From Rachycentron canadum (taxonomy: Eukaryota; Chordata; Actinopteri; Carangiformes; Rachycentridae): DNA of 64,000 nucleotides. The notes under the pieces were generated by a model. That model was not told the DNA's origin. It made no database searches and worked only from the letters and a program-made list of their open reading frames with translations. The stretch spans positions 21,483,299-21,547,298 of the forward strand of contig CM076651.1 of assembly GCA_038496675.1 (NCBI GenBank), written 5' to 3'. The position numbers and the translations under genes are program-made. Shown here piece by piece: positions 23,570 to 37,600 of the stretch. Numbering within the stretch: the first letter of the stretch is position 1; every line of letters starts with the position of its first letter.

Positions 23570-24170
23570 TGGTCAGAGCTCCACCAAGTCACAATAATGA
23601 TCAAACAATGTCTATTTTAACTAATAACACACAAATCATTGCAGGCTATTGCTCTTGTCCATATTCAAACCATCATTAAAATAGTCATAGTTTAGGTTGG
23701 AAAAAGTATGTGAACCCTTTGGCTAATGACATTAACAGAAGCTGAAATCAGGAGTTATCAGACCAGGAGTTCAGTCAATAAAAGAAGACTGAAGGTTTGG
23801 GTCAGAAATACTTTGACTAAAAACACTCACATTTAAGAGTTTAGATAGTCATCAGTCCACAGTTAGAGACAAGCTGTCAGTTTGTGCAATCAGTCTGTGA
23901 CTGTGGCTATTCTCCATAAAAGTGTGTGTCAAGCTGATTCCAAAAGCACAGAATGGTCAGTAATGTAACAAAGAAGCCCAGAGTAAGTTCGTGTTCACGA
24001 GTCTATGCAAATCATGCCACATAGTGTCACGCATGGTGTTCTGCCATGGACACCACAAGGGAAGCTACTGCTCTCCAGAAAAAAACATCATGCCTGAAGA
24101 TTGGCAAAGTGCAGCTTTGACTGTCCACCCCACTACTGGGAAAATATTTTATGGACTGAAAAAATGTTCA
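23570..24170 (+). mobile_element. Tc1/mariner-like transposon relic (family with 'AAGTATGTGAACCC' end motif)
   Basis: The stretch AACTAATAACACACAAAT is followed by GGTTGGAAAAAGTATGTGAA, which matches the recalled terminal region of a widespread Tc1-like family. It is followed by short, frameshifted matches to the transposase region (GTCATCAGTCCACAG, GAAGCTACTGCTCTCCAGAA, CTACTGGGAAAATATT). The right half is missing and no intact transposase frame remains. Ends are approximate. Confidence 0.65.
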
Positions 24171-27100
24171 CTTATTTAGAAGAAATTTGGAAGAAGAAGT
24201 TAGTTTGGAAGAACATTTAGCATTACTGGGAAGTCAGTTGATTCTTTATTTTTTGCTATTATTTTATTTTTTTTAAGTTGTAATGTCTAAAAATTAAAAT
24301 TAGACATTCTAAGTTAAATTAAGAAACATTTAGTTGTAAAATTAATTTAAAAAAAAAATTGTATGGTTTTTTTTTACCATATGTCCGAGCTGAAGTAGTT
24401 TTCTGAGGAAGAATGATGCATAGCTCCAAGAGCTGAAGATTCACTTTCTTTTTTCACCAGCACTATGACTGTTTAAGGGATACAAAAGATTATAATTGTA
24501 TTAGTGTAAGGACCCTGTGTTTGCATACATTTGTGATTTAGATGTAGATTAGGTGCTGCATTACAGAAACTACCGATCTTAAGTCTTGAGTTACGACAGG
24601 AAGAGAAGAAGACAGAGATTTTCCTAAATAGGTACTAGAGAAATAAATCCTAACTCACTTTATCTTAATTTACCCTCTTTTTATCTCAGTTGGGGAATCA
24701 TAACTACTCTAACCAAAGTCAGTTATCAACTTGTCAAAAAGTGCATTTCTATTTGCATATCAACCAGCGTCCCATGTTACTGGGTCAGCCCCCCCACAGC
24801 TGGTCGAACAATTAATGTAAAGAAACAGGTAATGCCAAAGGGTTAACTGACTTTTTGTTGCTGTTGTATTTGCAAAGTAAAAAGCACAAATACAGTGGGT
24901 GAATGTCATTTGCCTTGCTCATATTTATTCATAAATCAAATTATTGGTAAATAGTCTAGACTAGAGAATAAGTCATGGTAGTAATTTATCCTTTCAGAAA
25001 TGTATACAATTTCATTGCCATCCAACCAATAACTGCTGACATGTTAAAGTTGTGAACAAAATAACAAACTGACCTTGCCACCTTGCAACTAGTGTGGCCA
25101 ATGAAAGGAAACTGGGATAATAGATTGTTACAATAATGGTGAATCTTTTACAATTTTAGGTTTACATTACTGTCTCAAAGGAAATACTGTTTTCAACCAC
25201 AGAAGCTTCATTATTTTTTCCACTGAGCAAACTCTTTAACTGAACCAGCAGTCTTCATGTCTCACCCATCACCCATCAATCTCCCTCAGGCTAAAACTCC
25301 TCTTCCCTCTTGTACTTGAACTATTTCATACAACCTGCCACAGTCTGTGTGTGTATATGTTTGTTCAGTCTTACAATGGATTACTCATTGAAAAACAGAC
25401 ATGCAGACAAACAGAACTAAAGCCAGACAAGTTCAAACACAACCCCACCCCCACCCCATCTACCCTGCACGATATCACTAACAGACGATATCAGGCTTTT
25501 TCTCCTTTTTGTCACCTTGACATAGGACAGGAGGGGAACTGAGTGAAACCATGACAGAGTGGACTCTATGACCTGTGGGGCACTTCCCAGGGTGTGCAGA
25601 ACTTGCCTGGAAGTGAAAGGCACAGACTTGAGTCAAGTCGCAGCAGATGTGGATGACAGGTGGTTGTGTTAACAGACAGGATGGGCCAGACAGCAAGGTT
25701 GTCATGTTTCTGTCATTAAAGGCCGGTGGGTTGTTCATCACACCTGGTGAGGTGTAAAAATTTGCACTACACCCTCTTTGTTACTCCTTGCCTGATTTGT
25801 CTAAAGCAAGATTGTAGCTTGGGAACAATATATGAGCCTTTGTATTCATTTCCTTTTAATTTGTGCACTCCTTTAAGCAAGCAGATACAAGAGTGGGGGG
25901 TGTTTTGCCTCAGTGATAACTTTGATAGGTTGCCAGGTCCTCCCCAACTCAACCTGCCCTAACAGATTCCACAGTAGAGGCGCTTGTAATTACAACACAT
26001 CCCTGCTTCTTAAAACTCTCAGACATACCACAAAAGTGACTTCAGCTACCTTTTGTGTGTGTCCACATCAGCATGTGTGTGCATTTTTAGAGTATATGCA
26101 TGCATGTGCACTTCTGTCAGTGTACATGTGTGGGCTTGTGTGTGTGTGTATGTGTGTGTGTGTTTGCATAGTATACAGGAGTGGTGCTAAGGGTGGGAGG
26201 CAGTTGGGGCTGTGGAGAAGGGAGTGTGCAGGGCGAGGAACAATGAGACGGTGAGGAATCACAAAGGGAGAAGAGAATGGGGAATCCAGCTGCTATCCAC
26301 TGTGGCCAAAACACTTTGTAGAACCAGCTGAATGGAAGATAGTGAAAAAGAGAAAGGCCCTGCAACATGAAAAACCGTTGGTGAGAAGGATAACTGAAGA
26401 AAGAATGAAAAGAAAATAAAGCACAAATCAGAAAAAAGACCAGGAAATTAAAGGAGAATTTATTGTGCTTGTGATATGAATACAGACAGAAACACACTTG
26501 ACCAGAGAAATGGACTGTGGTTGTCTTTGTGAGAAACGCCTGTAGCCTACCATCCTCCTTCTCACAGGCTACATGAGTACGGAGAACTCTGACTTCAATG
26601 AGTCACCACCACTGACCTTTCTCATGTAGTTTCTGAATAAGTGGGATATTGGTATTTCTTGGTTTATTGTGAGCATTAGAGATTTTTGGAGCAGTTTGTA
26701 CATTTGGATGGAAATCCTTCATTTTATACAGTACTAGAAAGCACTTGGGGGCACACTTAGACTGGGAATGGCATTTCCTTTTTATTTTGCTGAACTATAA
26801 TCGACAAAGCAGAGTTCTTAGTTCTCAGTTACTCCATTGAGAAGTTTTGGAAACAGCAAGTCTTTGCAGAGGACCTTTGGGTCATTAGAAATAAAGTTTC
26901 TCACATGCCACTGCAGTCAGACTGTAGTGTGCTATTTGAAAATTACCTGTAACATGCTCATTCAGTGTGCTTCTTCATAAATCATGGGGCTCTTTACCTC
27001 AGGTGGGTGATGTAATCAAATCTTTAAAAGTTACTTTATCGGATTTTCAAAGTTTGTCCAACTTGCCCTGATCAGTTTGAGTTCACACAGAGCCAAAAAG

Positions 27101-30100
27101 ATGAGTGCAGTTATCCTCCATCTATAAATGTCACCCTCCTGCCATTCCTCAACACAATAAGACCATTGTCTGAGTGAAGCTGTCCACAGGAGCTGAGCCA
27201 GCTATAGAGGGAACCTCCATCGGCACAGCTTGGCAGAACCAGCCTGTGACATTTTACTGTGGAAACTTACAGTGGGCGTTGGCCTCACCAATGTGGAGAC
27301 TCATTGGCTGTCAATTATTGTAAAACAGATGTTCTATATAGCAGGATAATTCTAGCTGTACCAGTTACACTCAAGAGAGTGTGTAGACGTGAGTGCTTCT
27401 GTCCAAACTTAAATATACACTCAGACTTATTCTGTGAAAATGTGGTCATGCCCTGAACTGGATGGTTGCTTGTGTTTAATATAACTTGTCATATTTGTGT
27501 AGGAGAGAGTATTCACCTGAATGTAGTTAGGATTTAGATTCTTGGAACACAGTGAGATATCAACACCTTCAAGTAGAGGTAGCATCCCATCAAAACATTT
27601 TTATTCTGAATTTTTGTCTCAAGTTGCTAAAGCAAAACAAACATTCCAAAACCTAAACACTTAGTGCTCCTGCTTTCATAGACAGGAGATACACAGGATG
27701 CTGATCAGTGGAGGCAGGAAAGTACCACTGACGCATGACCGGAGGGATCCATGTTGCTCAGGAAGGAAGTGGGCAGTTGGCTCATTTCTGATCATCTCTA
27801 CATCCACATGGGAAGTCCATTTGACCTCCCTGTTGGTATTTTTAGTTTAATGGTTTTTATTTATGAGTCATGTCAAAATCTTCTACGTGGGAGGCAAAGA
27901 GGCTTCTTGGCTCTGCCTGTGAGCCACTTCCAAATGTAAATTCTGCTAAATATTTTGTCTGCATTTCACTCTTTTCTGGCATCCCTTGGATTTATCTTAC
28001 TTTTCCATCAACTTCATACCTGCACCATCCTTGTTCCTTGCCCCAATCTCTCTGTGCTTGATCAGTGTTTCATCTAGCCTCCCATCTTTTATTTTGCTTT
28101 ATAATGCAGGCTTTTTTCTTTTGAGACAGAGAGGGGCAGCATTTCTATTTTTCTTAATCAAATCTGCACAAAAACTATGGTTTGCTATAAACCAGACCTT
28201 GAATGCCATAGTCTGGCAGAGACGAGGAAAGCACTGGCAAATATAGATATAGATGTGGAATTCACTCAACCACTGACAGTGGCATTCCAATATGTAGCCA
28301 AAGGCTCTGCAGCCAAAACTTTAATGGGTAATTACAACTAGGCTGCTATTATGGACCAAAGTTACAAGAGACTGTATAAGAGGCAGAAACTCAGGCTGCT
28401 TAAAGACTGTTTTCAGGCCTCAGCCCCCTCCCAAAGGTCGTTCTGTTTTTTTCCCCCTTTATTTGCATGTTATCACACCCACAGTGCTGTGAGCCACAAA
28501 ATGTCATAAACTCTTCCATTGCTTCAATGACATCTTACTGTTTTCACCTCTCCTCTCATTCCTCCCAGTCCCTCTGCTGTGCCTTGCCCAGAGCTCAAAG
28601 GTCAAGTTTACTGTACTGTTGAGCCTTTTCCTTCTAAAAAAGAACATCTATTTGTCATCCCCCCAGGGTTATGATGGTATGTGAAATTGAGCAGAAACAG
28701 ATCACCACTCAGGTTGCATACTTATAACTCAACATAGGGACTGAGACAGTGGATACCGCATACTGACATGATGCTGTGTCGGGTGGAAACAGCTGGTAAT
28801 GCCTGTGGATTTCAGTGCAGTGTTAAATCCTAACGTGAGCTTCAGTTTGTGTGCTTGACACAGCAACCAAGTTGCATGCAATCTGTCATTGCACAGTTCA
28901 TGCAATGCTTGAGGTGTTGAAATACAGACAAAAATGTGTGCGTACCCATGCTCATTCAAACAATATGCACTCATAGCAATGCCCTCTGTGCATGCATGTT
29001 CAGCTATTTACTACTTTACACACACACCAGTGCAAGTTGTTCCAGGTGGGGTGTACTATATGTATCTGACTGATTTACAGCTGTCTGACTAGACTGTAAA
29101 AAAAACTGCAGGAAGAGAACACCCATCTTTAATAAAATCCAAACAGCACTGTGCCACTGACCCTGGGCTTTGGGGCTGCAAATGTGCATGTGAGAACTTT
29201 TTCAGCACTAGAGGCAGCATATGGGGAAAACACAGAAAAATTAATGCTGTGTGTCTGTTGTGCAGTAATAGTTGGGAGTAAATGGATTATGATGCGGTTC
29301 TTGGCTTCCTAGACATTTGGAGTTCAATTTTAGCAACAGAACATAAAATAAAGCTTTCAGTAACTGGACCCAGAGTGTCATTGCTGCCAAAGTCACTCTT
29401 GTAAACACATAAAATGAACAAAGAGTGACACACTAGTCATAATAGACTGTAATTAAATGCTAGTACTTGTCACCTCTCTCCAACTCATTAGAAATAGTTT
29501 TCTATATGGGTGATTACAATGAAATAGATGTCAGACATAGCTGTCATATTGCTTCCCAATCAGTGATTGTAATGTTTATTTACTAGGTGTGCATTGGGAA
29601 GGGTGTGTTTATTGTCAATATGTCAGCTGGAACAATAGAAGTATTTGGACATGATGTGTCACCAAAGAATCCAAACCTTTGTTTGGTCCCACATGAATTC
29701 CTACATCCTTTCCCATTAATTTATTCCCTTGTGCCCCCATTTGTTCCTTCTTTGTTTCTGTCTCACACAAACACACTCATACACGCACACACACCCAAAG
29801 TGTCAATACTCTCCATGCAGCCCTGCGCCTAATTTCACTTTCTACATGTAAATCTTGTTTTATTTTTGCTGAGTGGTTAACCTCAGTGGATAGCCAACAT
29901 GCAAAGCTGTCGAACTGTTTCCACTCCAAGACTATGTGCTGTATAATTTCAAAGATGCACTCCCAGTGGTTGAAATGCTGCAAGTATTTGTGGTCTTTCT
30001 TGGTAAACCAGAGGTCCCTTCATTTCTTAGATAGCTGAAATTGTTGTTTGTATTTATAATAATAAAAAAAGAAATAAGTTAAGCTTAAAGGTAAACAGTA

Positions 30101-31640
30101 CAGTCTCTGAAGACTAGCTCAAGGTGTACTAACGATATCTGAGGCCACCAAGAGATTTGTGAACATACATTTCAACAAAAAATTCATAATTGTTATTTAT
30201 GTTTTTTTTTCTCTGTACGCATCAGTTAACAGCTGATTCTTCCTTATGGTGTGTATGATTCACTTAAAAGACTTGACAGCAAAGATGTGAGGTGAGTTTT
30301 TCATGAGTGCCCTATTTATATCCCTGGTAATAAGGTAACTTGAAAGCTTAAAGCTAATTACAGCTCAGATTGAAAGAGTTGAAGCCTGGATGGTACACAG
30401 CCCCATTTACTATTCTGAGTTTCTGGGGAGACTGGGAGGAGTGAGGTACACAGACCAGAGATGTGTCAGGTCAGGAGCAAGCAGCCAGGGGGAAGTTAAA
30501 GCAATTTATACCTTCAAAATAAAGACTTTTTGTCTGAGTCAGGTCACCATGGATTTGCCTGACTGTTTTGTCTGTTGCTCCATGTTTTAGTTCTGCCACT
30601 TATGAGCTACAATAAAAAGCAGATGCAATAATAAGCAGTGTTTGCGAGTAAGTCTCTATACAGGGGTACTCTATGTATAGCCTACACTACACTACCAGTT
30701 GGAGTTAAGGTCTTTTCATTTACATCTGTTGACGTCCATTGAACAGAATAATGGAAGTTAAGTACACTTAATCATACACAGTAAGTCCAAATTTCCTTTC
30801 TACAACATTTGTCTCAGGTTTAGCTGTGTTGCAGATTCACATTTTTCAAACAAAACATGTGATCTAATACATTATGCATTGTTATAAAACCAGTTAAATT
30901 GGCTCCACCAAGACAACATTAAATCAGCCTAATATATACAATGATATAATCTTCACTGCAAAGCACCCGTCTTTAGTGACAACCTAGTTAAAGATAATTA
31001 AGATGTGATAAGTAGTGTTTTTATTAACTTTATTTTCTAAAAGCTCTAAATATATATTTGACCTCTGAAGTTCTTTGTTTTCTCTCATTAGTAACCTATA
31101 GTTTTAATCTATAACATATAACTATAACATAGATTAATCTATAACATAAGTAAGTAAAGTGCTGTCTTTCTATAATTATATACAATATGATAGTTACTAA
31201 GTTAAAACAAAGTCTATGGATGTATTTCGGCAGCCCATATTGGCAGTGCAAATCTTTCACATAAATGAGACAAATGAGAGCTTTATTTTGAAAGTTTTGC
31301 CATTTAAACTTGGAAACTACTCAGCGCAAGCTTGACTTTGGCTTGGTGAGCGCGAGCAGTTCGCAGTTGCATTGGAGAGAAGCACTAAGACTTTGGTTTT
31401 GAGTTAACTTCAAGTCTAACCACCCGTGATTCCCGTTATCGCCTTTTTGATGTTGTTCAACAAAGAAGAATGAGAAGAAGCTAAATAGAAAACCGGATGT
31501 TATCTGTTGTGTTATTATGCTTCTGACTGTGGTTTATTGACTGGGAGTGCGTTCCTCCGGGCTGTGGTGGATATATGGTTGACTTCAACGCCCATTTGTG
31601 TTACAGTTTTCTTCGGTGGAACCAGTTCATAACCATAGTG
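24171..31640. other. Gene-free interval and vwa1 5' region
   Basis: About 7.5 kb in which no frame of either strand looks like an exon of a known family and no tRNA or miRNA hairpin was recognised. Simple repeats: a TG-rich tract at about 26136-26164 and an AC-rich tract near 29763-29795. The last few hundred bases before 31641 are presumably vwa1 promoter and 5' UTR. An in-frame upstream ATG lies at 31575. Confidence 0.5.
26136..26164. repeat. (TG)n microsatellite
   Basis: A TG-dinucleotide run interrupted once by TATG. It is a simple sequence repeat in intergenic DNA. Confidence 0.8.
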
Positions 31641-34600
31641 ATGAAGAGCCACATGTTGTTGACTTGGACACTGTTGTGTTTGCTCCTGCGGCCGTCGGCT
31701 CCACAGAACCCCGCACCTGAAGGAGGTAAACTCCCTCACATGGAGTCGTTAAAACTATGAAATCCTGATGTGATATTGATTTTTTTACCCAATTGAAATA
31801 AATTTAGGGGTCATGAGTGAATCCACAAAAATAAGACCAGGAAAAAAAAATAAAAAAAAATTAGAGAGATTAGAGGCATTCGTGTCGCTTAATATGAGAT
31901 GCAATAGGTTTTCCATTATGAACTGATGCTGCTGCAGGAGGTAGAGGGTCTCTTCTGGGCTGAGGGTAGATTAAGGTGTGGTTGATATTACACCAGTGTT
32001 TTCACTGAAATGGCACGACTCCAGGTATTGAAATGGGAGTTCATGAAATCCCACATCCCAGAGCAGTAATTCTCAAAACCGACGAGCCACACAGGGACCA
32101 CCCAGACATCCAACTGTAGGCTTCACATGCTCCCAATATACGACAAAAAACAAAACAAACAAAAAAAAAAAAACAAGGGGAGGGTGGTTGAATCCCAAAT
32201 TCTGAAAAAATTCTGAAAAGTAGGGTTATTGTTATTCCATTAATAGGGACCTGGTGAGACTGAACCAACTAAGATTACAGTTATTTGGCTTTTTATAAGT
32301 GCTTGCTGTTACTGTCACTGTCATCCTTGTTTAATAAAGATCTTCTTCCCACTGCCTACACCCACAGAAAAAGAAAATGTAACTATTGTTGAAATTATGC
32401 TATATTTATGCACATCCTGTACAGGCTCACATATTAAGCCCCCCTTGATCCAAAGTCCAAACAAGAAAGATGTAAGGAATTCTTTAGGCTGATGGAGAGA
32501 AAGGCAGCAATTGCACACACTGGCATGTGTGGACATGTTTGATTTGTATGTGTATACACACCTCTCTTTTCAGCACCCCTGAGTCTTATTAACACCCCAT
32601 CTCATGTGTTAAACATTCAAACATTTAAAAAAAAAAGACACATCCAACGTTTCCACAGGTGTGAAAGTGTCTGAGTCAGTGCCTACACAGCAGTTGCAGT
32701 CAGATTAATCTCTGACTATATCATTCTCTCACATGTTTATTTGGCTTTTCTGCTTCACCCTTACTCTGAGATTTTAACAGTGGCTGTTTTTCTTGGATGA
32801 TTTCACAATCTGAAGATCTGTAATTAAAGTGTACTGCTTCTTCTCTGCTCACTTTCTCTGCTCTGTATATGGCCATCCAACATTCCTCTTCGTCTCTCAC
32901 ATGGAACTGCCAGTACCCCCCCACCCAAAGCCTCACTCCTCTCCTTTTAACGCATTTTATTTTCCCTTGTCCCACCTCCTTTCCTCACGGCCTCCCTACC
33001 ACTTCTAACCAGCAGCTACTGTTTTCCACCCTCCTTATTTGACTTGTGACATTCTCTTTTAACTATGCTTCTAATATGAAATCTGGGAAAAACTTTTTTT
33101 GGGGGGTGGGCACCACTCTGGCTCAGCGCATGACTCGCTTTTATCATTCACTTCTGAAATTAACAAAAGGTTGGCATCAGTTTGTACTTCCTCTGTGTTT
33201 GATTTCTTCTTATCGTTACTCTATTTAATTGCCTCTAACTTTGGTCTACTTTCTGATACCTTCATGTTGACAATGACCCTTTCAAAGCTTGTGTGACTGT
33301 GAGACTGTGTTGTTCCATGAAGAAGGGGAGGGAGTTTCCAAATGTGTGTGTAAGTGAAGCATCAGAGGAGACCTGTGGAAAAAGTTGTGGGAATATAAAG
33401 AATGAATGATTATTCTCACAGTTGCATCAAAAGCCGAATACCTTTGACTCTTTTATTTTATGCACATTAATGACTGTATTGATCTCTATTTTTTTCTGCA
33501 CAGTTCTGAACTGCTGCGAGGGTGATGTCCTCTTTTTATTGGATTCCTCGGGGAGCGTATCATCTTATGAGCACTCCCGCATGCTCACCTTCCTGTCTGA
33601 GCTCCTTCTCCCCTTCTCATTAGGAGAGGACCAGGTGAGGGTAGGACTCATGCAGGTGGGCTCCCAACCACGTCTCGAGTTTGGCTTTGACACCTTTAGC
33701 ACCCAAAGGGATCTCCAGGGGGCTTTGAGTAACACCAAACCTCTCAGGGGAGATACCAACACTGTGGAAGCCCTGAGAATGGCAAAGAAGTGGGTGCTGA
33801 GACCTGGAACAACAGAAGGGGCCCGGGCAGGGCTCCCAAGAGTGCTTGTTTGGTTGACAGATGGCATAAAACCAGGGGATGTGATTGGAGCAATGGCTGA
33901 GCTGCGGGGTGAGGGCGTGGCTGTGTTGGTGGTCTCCACTGGGCATGGCAACTATCAAGTGTTGAGGCAGGTGGTGAGCCCACCTGTGGAGAACCACCTG
34001 TACTTTGTGGACATTGATGATATGAGTATCATCACAGAGGACCTGCGAGATGCCATCATTGGTGAGTACAGTATGGGTGATTTTTGTGGTTTCAGATATG
34101 CAGCCTGGAGTGTACCACCAAAATAATTATAGATTTTTCAGTGGTTTATAATAATCAAATAGTAAACTCATAACTTTAGGTGCCAGACTGCCTATTTGCG
34201 CTTAATTTAAAACATTAACACAACAACATTTCACTTGACTCTTGCTTAGAATAGAAACTATGTTAAAAAAGTAAAAGGGAATAACAAAATAAAACTTCTC
34301 TTAAGTTAATTCTGAATTAAAATTTTAATCTTTTAAAATTAATTTCTCGTGTTAAGAATAAGGAATATAATTCATTATTCAACATTTGTTCAAATTATTT
34401 GGCAGATGTCATGTGTTTTGTATTGTAACATTTAATACAAATGCAAACCTTATTTATCTAAGTAATCAATTAATTAAATTCAATTAATCCACTATTAATT
34501 TTTTTAAATTTACCAATTAATTAAATGGGCGATTTTTAAGGTTTGTCATTGCTACATAGTCATCAGCATTAACAGCTGTTAACCTATCAGTTACCAAGAG

Positions 34601-37600
34601 CTTCAGCCATTGTTGGATTGACAATACCACATACCAGTTTATATATGCCCTCTGAACAGCCCTACATCTTAAAGGTGGATTGGCTAGCAGGTTAGCAGGC
34701 TAACTTCAGGGGAAAAAAAGAAGAAATAGAAAGAGAAGCAAAACAAGGATTTCTTTCCACTTCTGAAGAAAGCTCTCGTGAGTAAAGGAATTAACTTAAC
34801 TATGTTGAATTTATAATGTTATTTCTAGACTGATGAGTAAGCAGCTTTTAATGCTATCGTTGACAATGTAGCAATAGCAAAACGTACAAGCAGCTCCTTT
34901 ACAGCTGTATCAACAATTGATCACACGACTATGTGTATTGTGAAAGGAATTGGTCATACACATAAACACTGAGAAGTACCACTTTTTATCAACTAAATAT
35001 TATATATCCAATCAGATATCTGCTGATTTCATCAAAATATGTAGTATATAACTTTGGATATCTTGGTTCCGGCTCAAAGCTTTGAAAAAAAAAACCAAAA
35101 AACTTTTCTACAGTCAACACCCTGGTTACAGTGGATAATCTATGGTGAATGGTGCCAGGGCATTTTAGAAAGGCACAGTTTTAACATTGATTTCTTTTGT
35201 GTTTTGAGCAAAACAAACAAAATTCAATTATTCTCTATTGTATTAGGATAGTGGAACAAATGCCAACATCAAGATACCACCTTGTGAGAAAACCTTTAAT
35301 TATTTGACCCGACTCTTTAAAACCTTGTAAGTGAGCTATACAGTAAGACTAAGAGTGTTACCCAGGTGTTTCAGTAGCTTTGACAAACACTCTTCTTTCA
35401 GACAATCACACTAGTTGCCTTCCACTACATGTCTCTGTGCTTCTCCCTAATTCCACACATGCTCCTGAAGACAGTGAAACGTCTTTGTGCGTGTGTACGA
35501 GTCACTGTAATAAGATAGGCTGATCTATTAATGGATTAATGATTCAGTTTCCCTTACTGCATCCTCCAACACTACAGTATGCGAGACATGATACATATAT
35601 ATATGTATTTATATAAATAGACCAGTGGTGTCACCCATTTCTTTGGCCAGATTAGGTAGCTGCATTACACTCACATCTCAGCAATTACACAATATGTACT
35701 GTAGCTGTAAGACATGGTGCATAGTATAAATAAAGCTTGCCTAATAATTCTGTCACAGATATCAGTGCCTCTGTGGCATTTCTTATTCTGTAGCTGGGCC
35801 CCCACTAACTTGGCTATTTCAAGTTGTCTAAGGGTTAGGGTTATGGAATGAAGTCTAGCTGTCTACATGGGTGGCTGTCTGAAGCCAAGGCATTTTTAGA
35901 ACTTTGTCTTGTCATCTTTCCTGTCACCATATTTTCTCTGTCTTTTTGTAAATTTATGACTCATTCTCAATCTTCTTTATCCTTCCTCCAACAGAGATAA
36001 TCCGAGCTGAACGAATCAATGTCCATGATGTATCCACCACCTCTGCCACGCTCCATTGGCGACCCGTTCTCTCTGGTTTGAGGGGCTATTACGAGATCCG
36101 CTTTGCCCCCGTTCTCATGGGAGGCTCAGGAGGTGGTGGAGAAAGTGAAACTGGGACAAGTCCAAGCACTGGTGGTAGTCAATACCAGAGACTCACTCAA
36201 TCTGCAGACTCCAGCACTGCTAAGCTAACAGGCTTGAAGCCTGACACAACATATACTGCCACACTGACCCCGGAGTCCAATGAGCAAGCATTTAACACAC
36301 TCTCTGTCACCTTCACAACAAAGCCAGGTTGGGTCACATCCTTTTTCACAAATTATTTCATGAACCATAACTGTGCACTTAATTTGCTATTTACACTAGG
36401 CAAACATTCACTATTATTAGCCTCTCAGATATTATACTTTGTTGGTGTTATCAAATGTGTTTCATTGTAAATTGATTATTTTGCAGTCTTAAACTGTTCA
36501 TTAAAGCCACTTTGGGCTCCTAGGATTTTTATTGTTTTTTTATTTTTATGTTATCTTTGTGTTCCACACACCAGAAGTGCTGAGCCCAGCTGTGGTTTCC
36601 ATATCAGAGTTGGGACAAACCAGCGTTCGGGTGAGTTGGGGTCCTCTTCAGCCAGAGACGGTCACAAGTTACTACATCGAATACTCAGCCCTGCCCAGAG
36701 GCAAGCTCCATGCTGTCACAGTGGGCAGAACACAGAATTCTACTTTCCTCAGAGACCTCCAACCAGATATGACTTACTTGGTCACCATTAGTGCCCGGCA
36801 CACTTCAGGCAAGGAGAGGGCCATGTCTGTCAAAGTGTGCACTCAGGAAGGTGAGATGTGTGAAAGAAATGCAGTCATGGAGACAGAATTCATTTAACAC
36901 ATGCTAATCCTAATCCTACACAGTGTAGTCCTTTTTTTCATCTTAGATTTCAAATAATTACAAGCAGTTCCATTCAGGTTTGACAAGGGCACAGTTGTTA
37001 GTTGAGCATAGCCTTTAGTTTCTTCTCTTTTATATACTTTTTACACTTTAAAATGCTCAGTTGTCATTCTCTTTGATCTTCGTTTCCAGTGGCTCCAGCC
37101 CTAGCAGACCTCCAGTTGACCACAGTGGGTAGTGACTCAGTGCAGGTTGACTGGAAGGGCAGGGTGGCTGGTTTGAGGGGCTACTGGCTCACCTGGGAGG
37201 GACAGCAAACCCCTGTCCCAGGACAGCGCTCCTCCTTCTATCTGCCACCGGACTCTTTGTCAACACGCCTCACACACCTCCCCCCATCAGCTAGAGTGTG
37301 TGTGTCACCCATTTACCGGACGACAAGGGGGGAGGGACTGTGTTGCACGGCACAATTTTACTCAGGTGAATAGTGACAAAATTTAGAAGGACAATGTGAC
37401 AGTTTGGGAAATATTCCCCATGTGGATTGAGCAAAAATAGAGAAGTCCAAATGACCAAATGGTGAGCATGAGAGGCACTGATGAGTGGAGCTAAAGATTG
37501 TACAGGGATTACAGTCAAGCTAGTTGTTGTGCTAAATTCTTTGTCTTATGGAAGTTGTCATGGATACACATAAAATCATTACCTAACACTTTGACTTTTG

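Noticed and set aside
33565..33997. Long minus-strand frames opposite the vwa1 VWA exon
   Set aside because: These are mirror frames of a real coding exon with GC-rich third positions. The plus-strand VWA domain explains the sequence.
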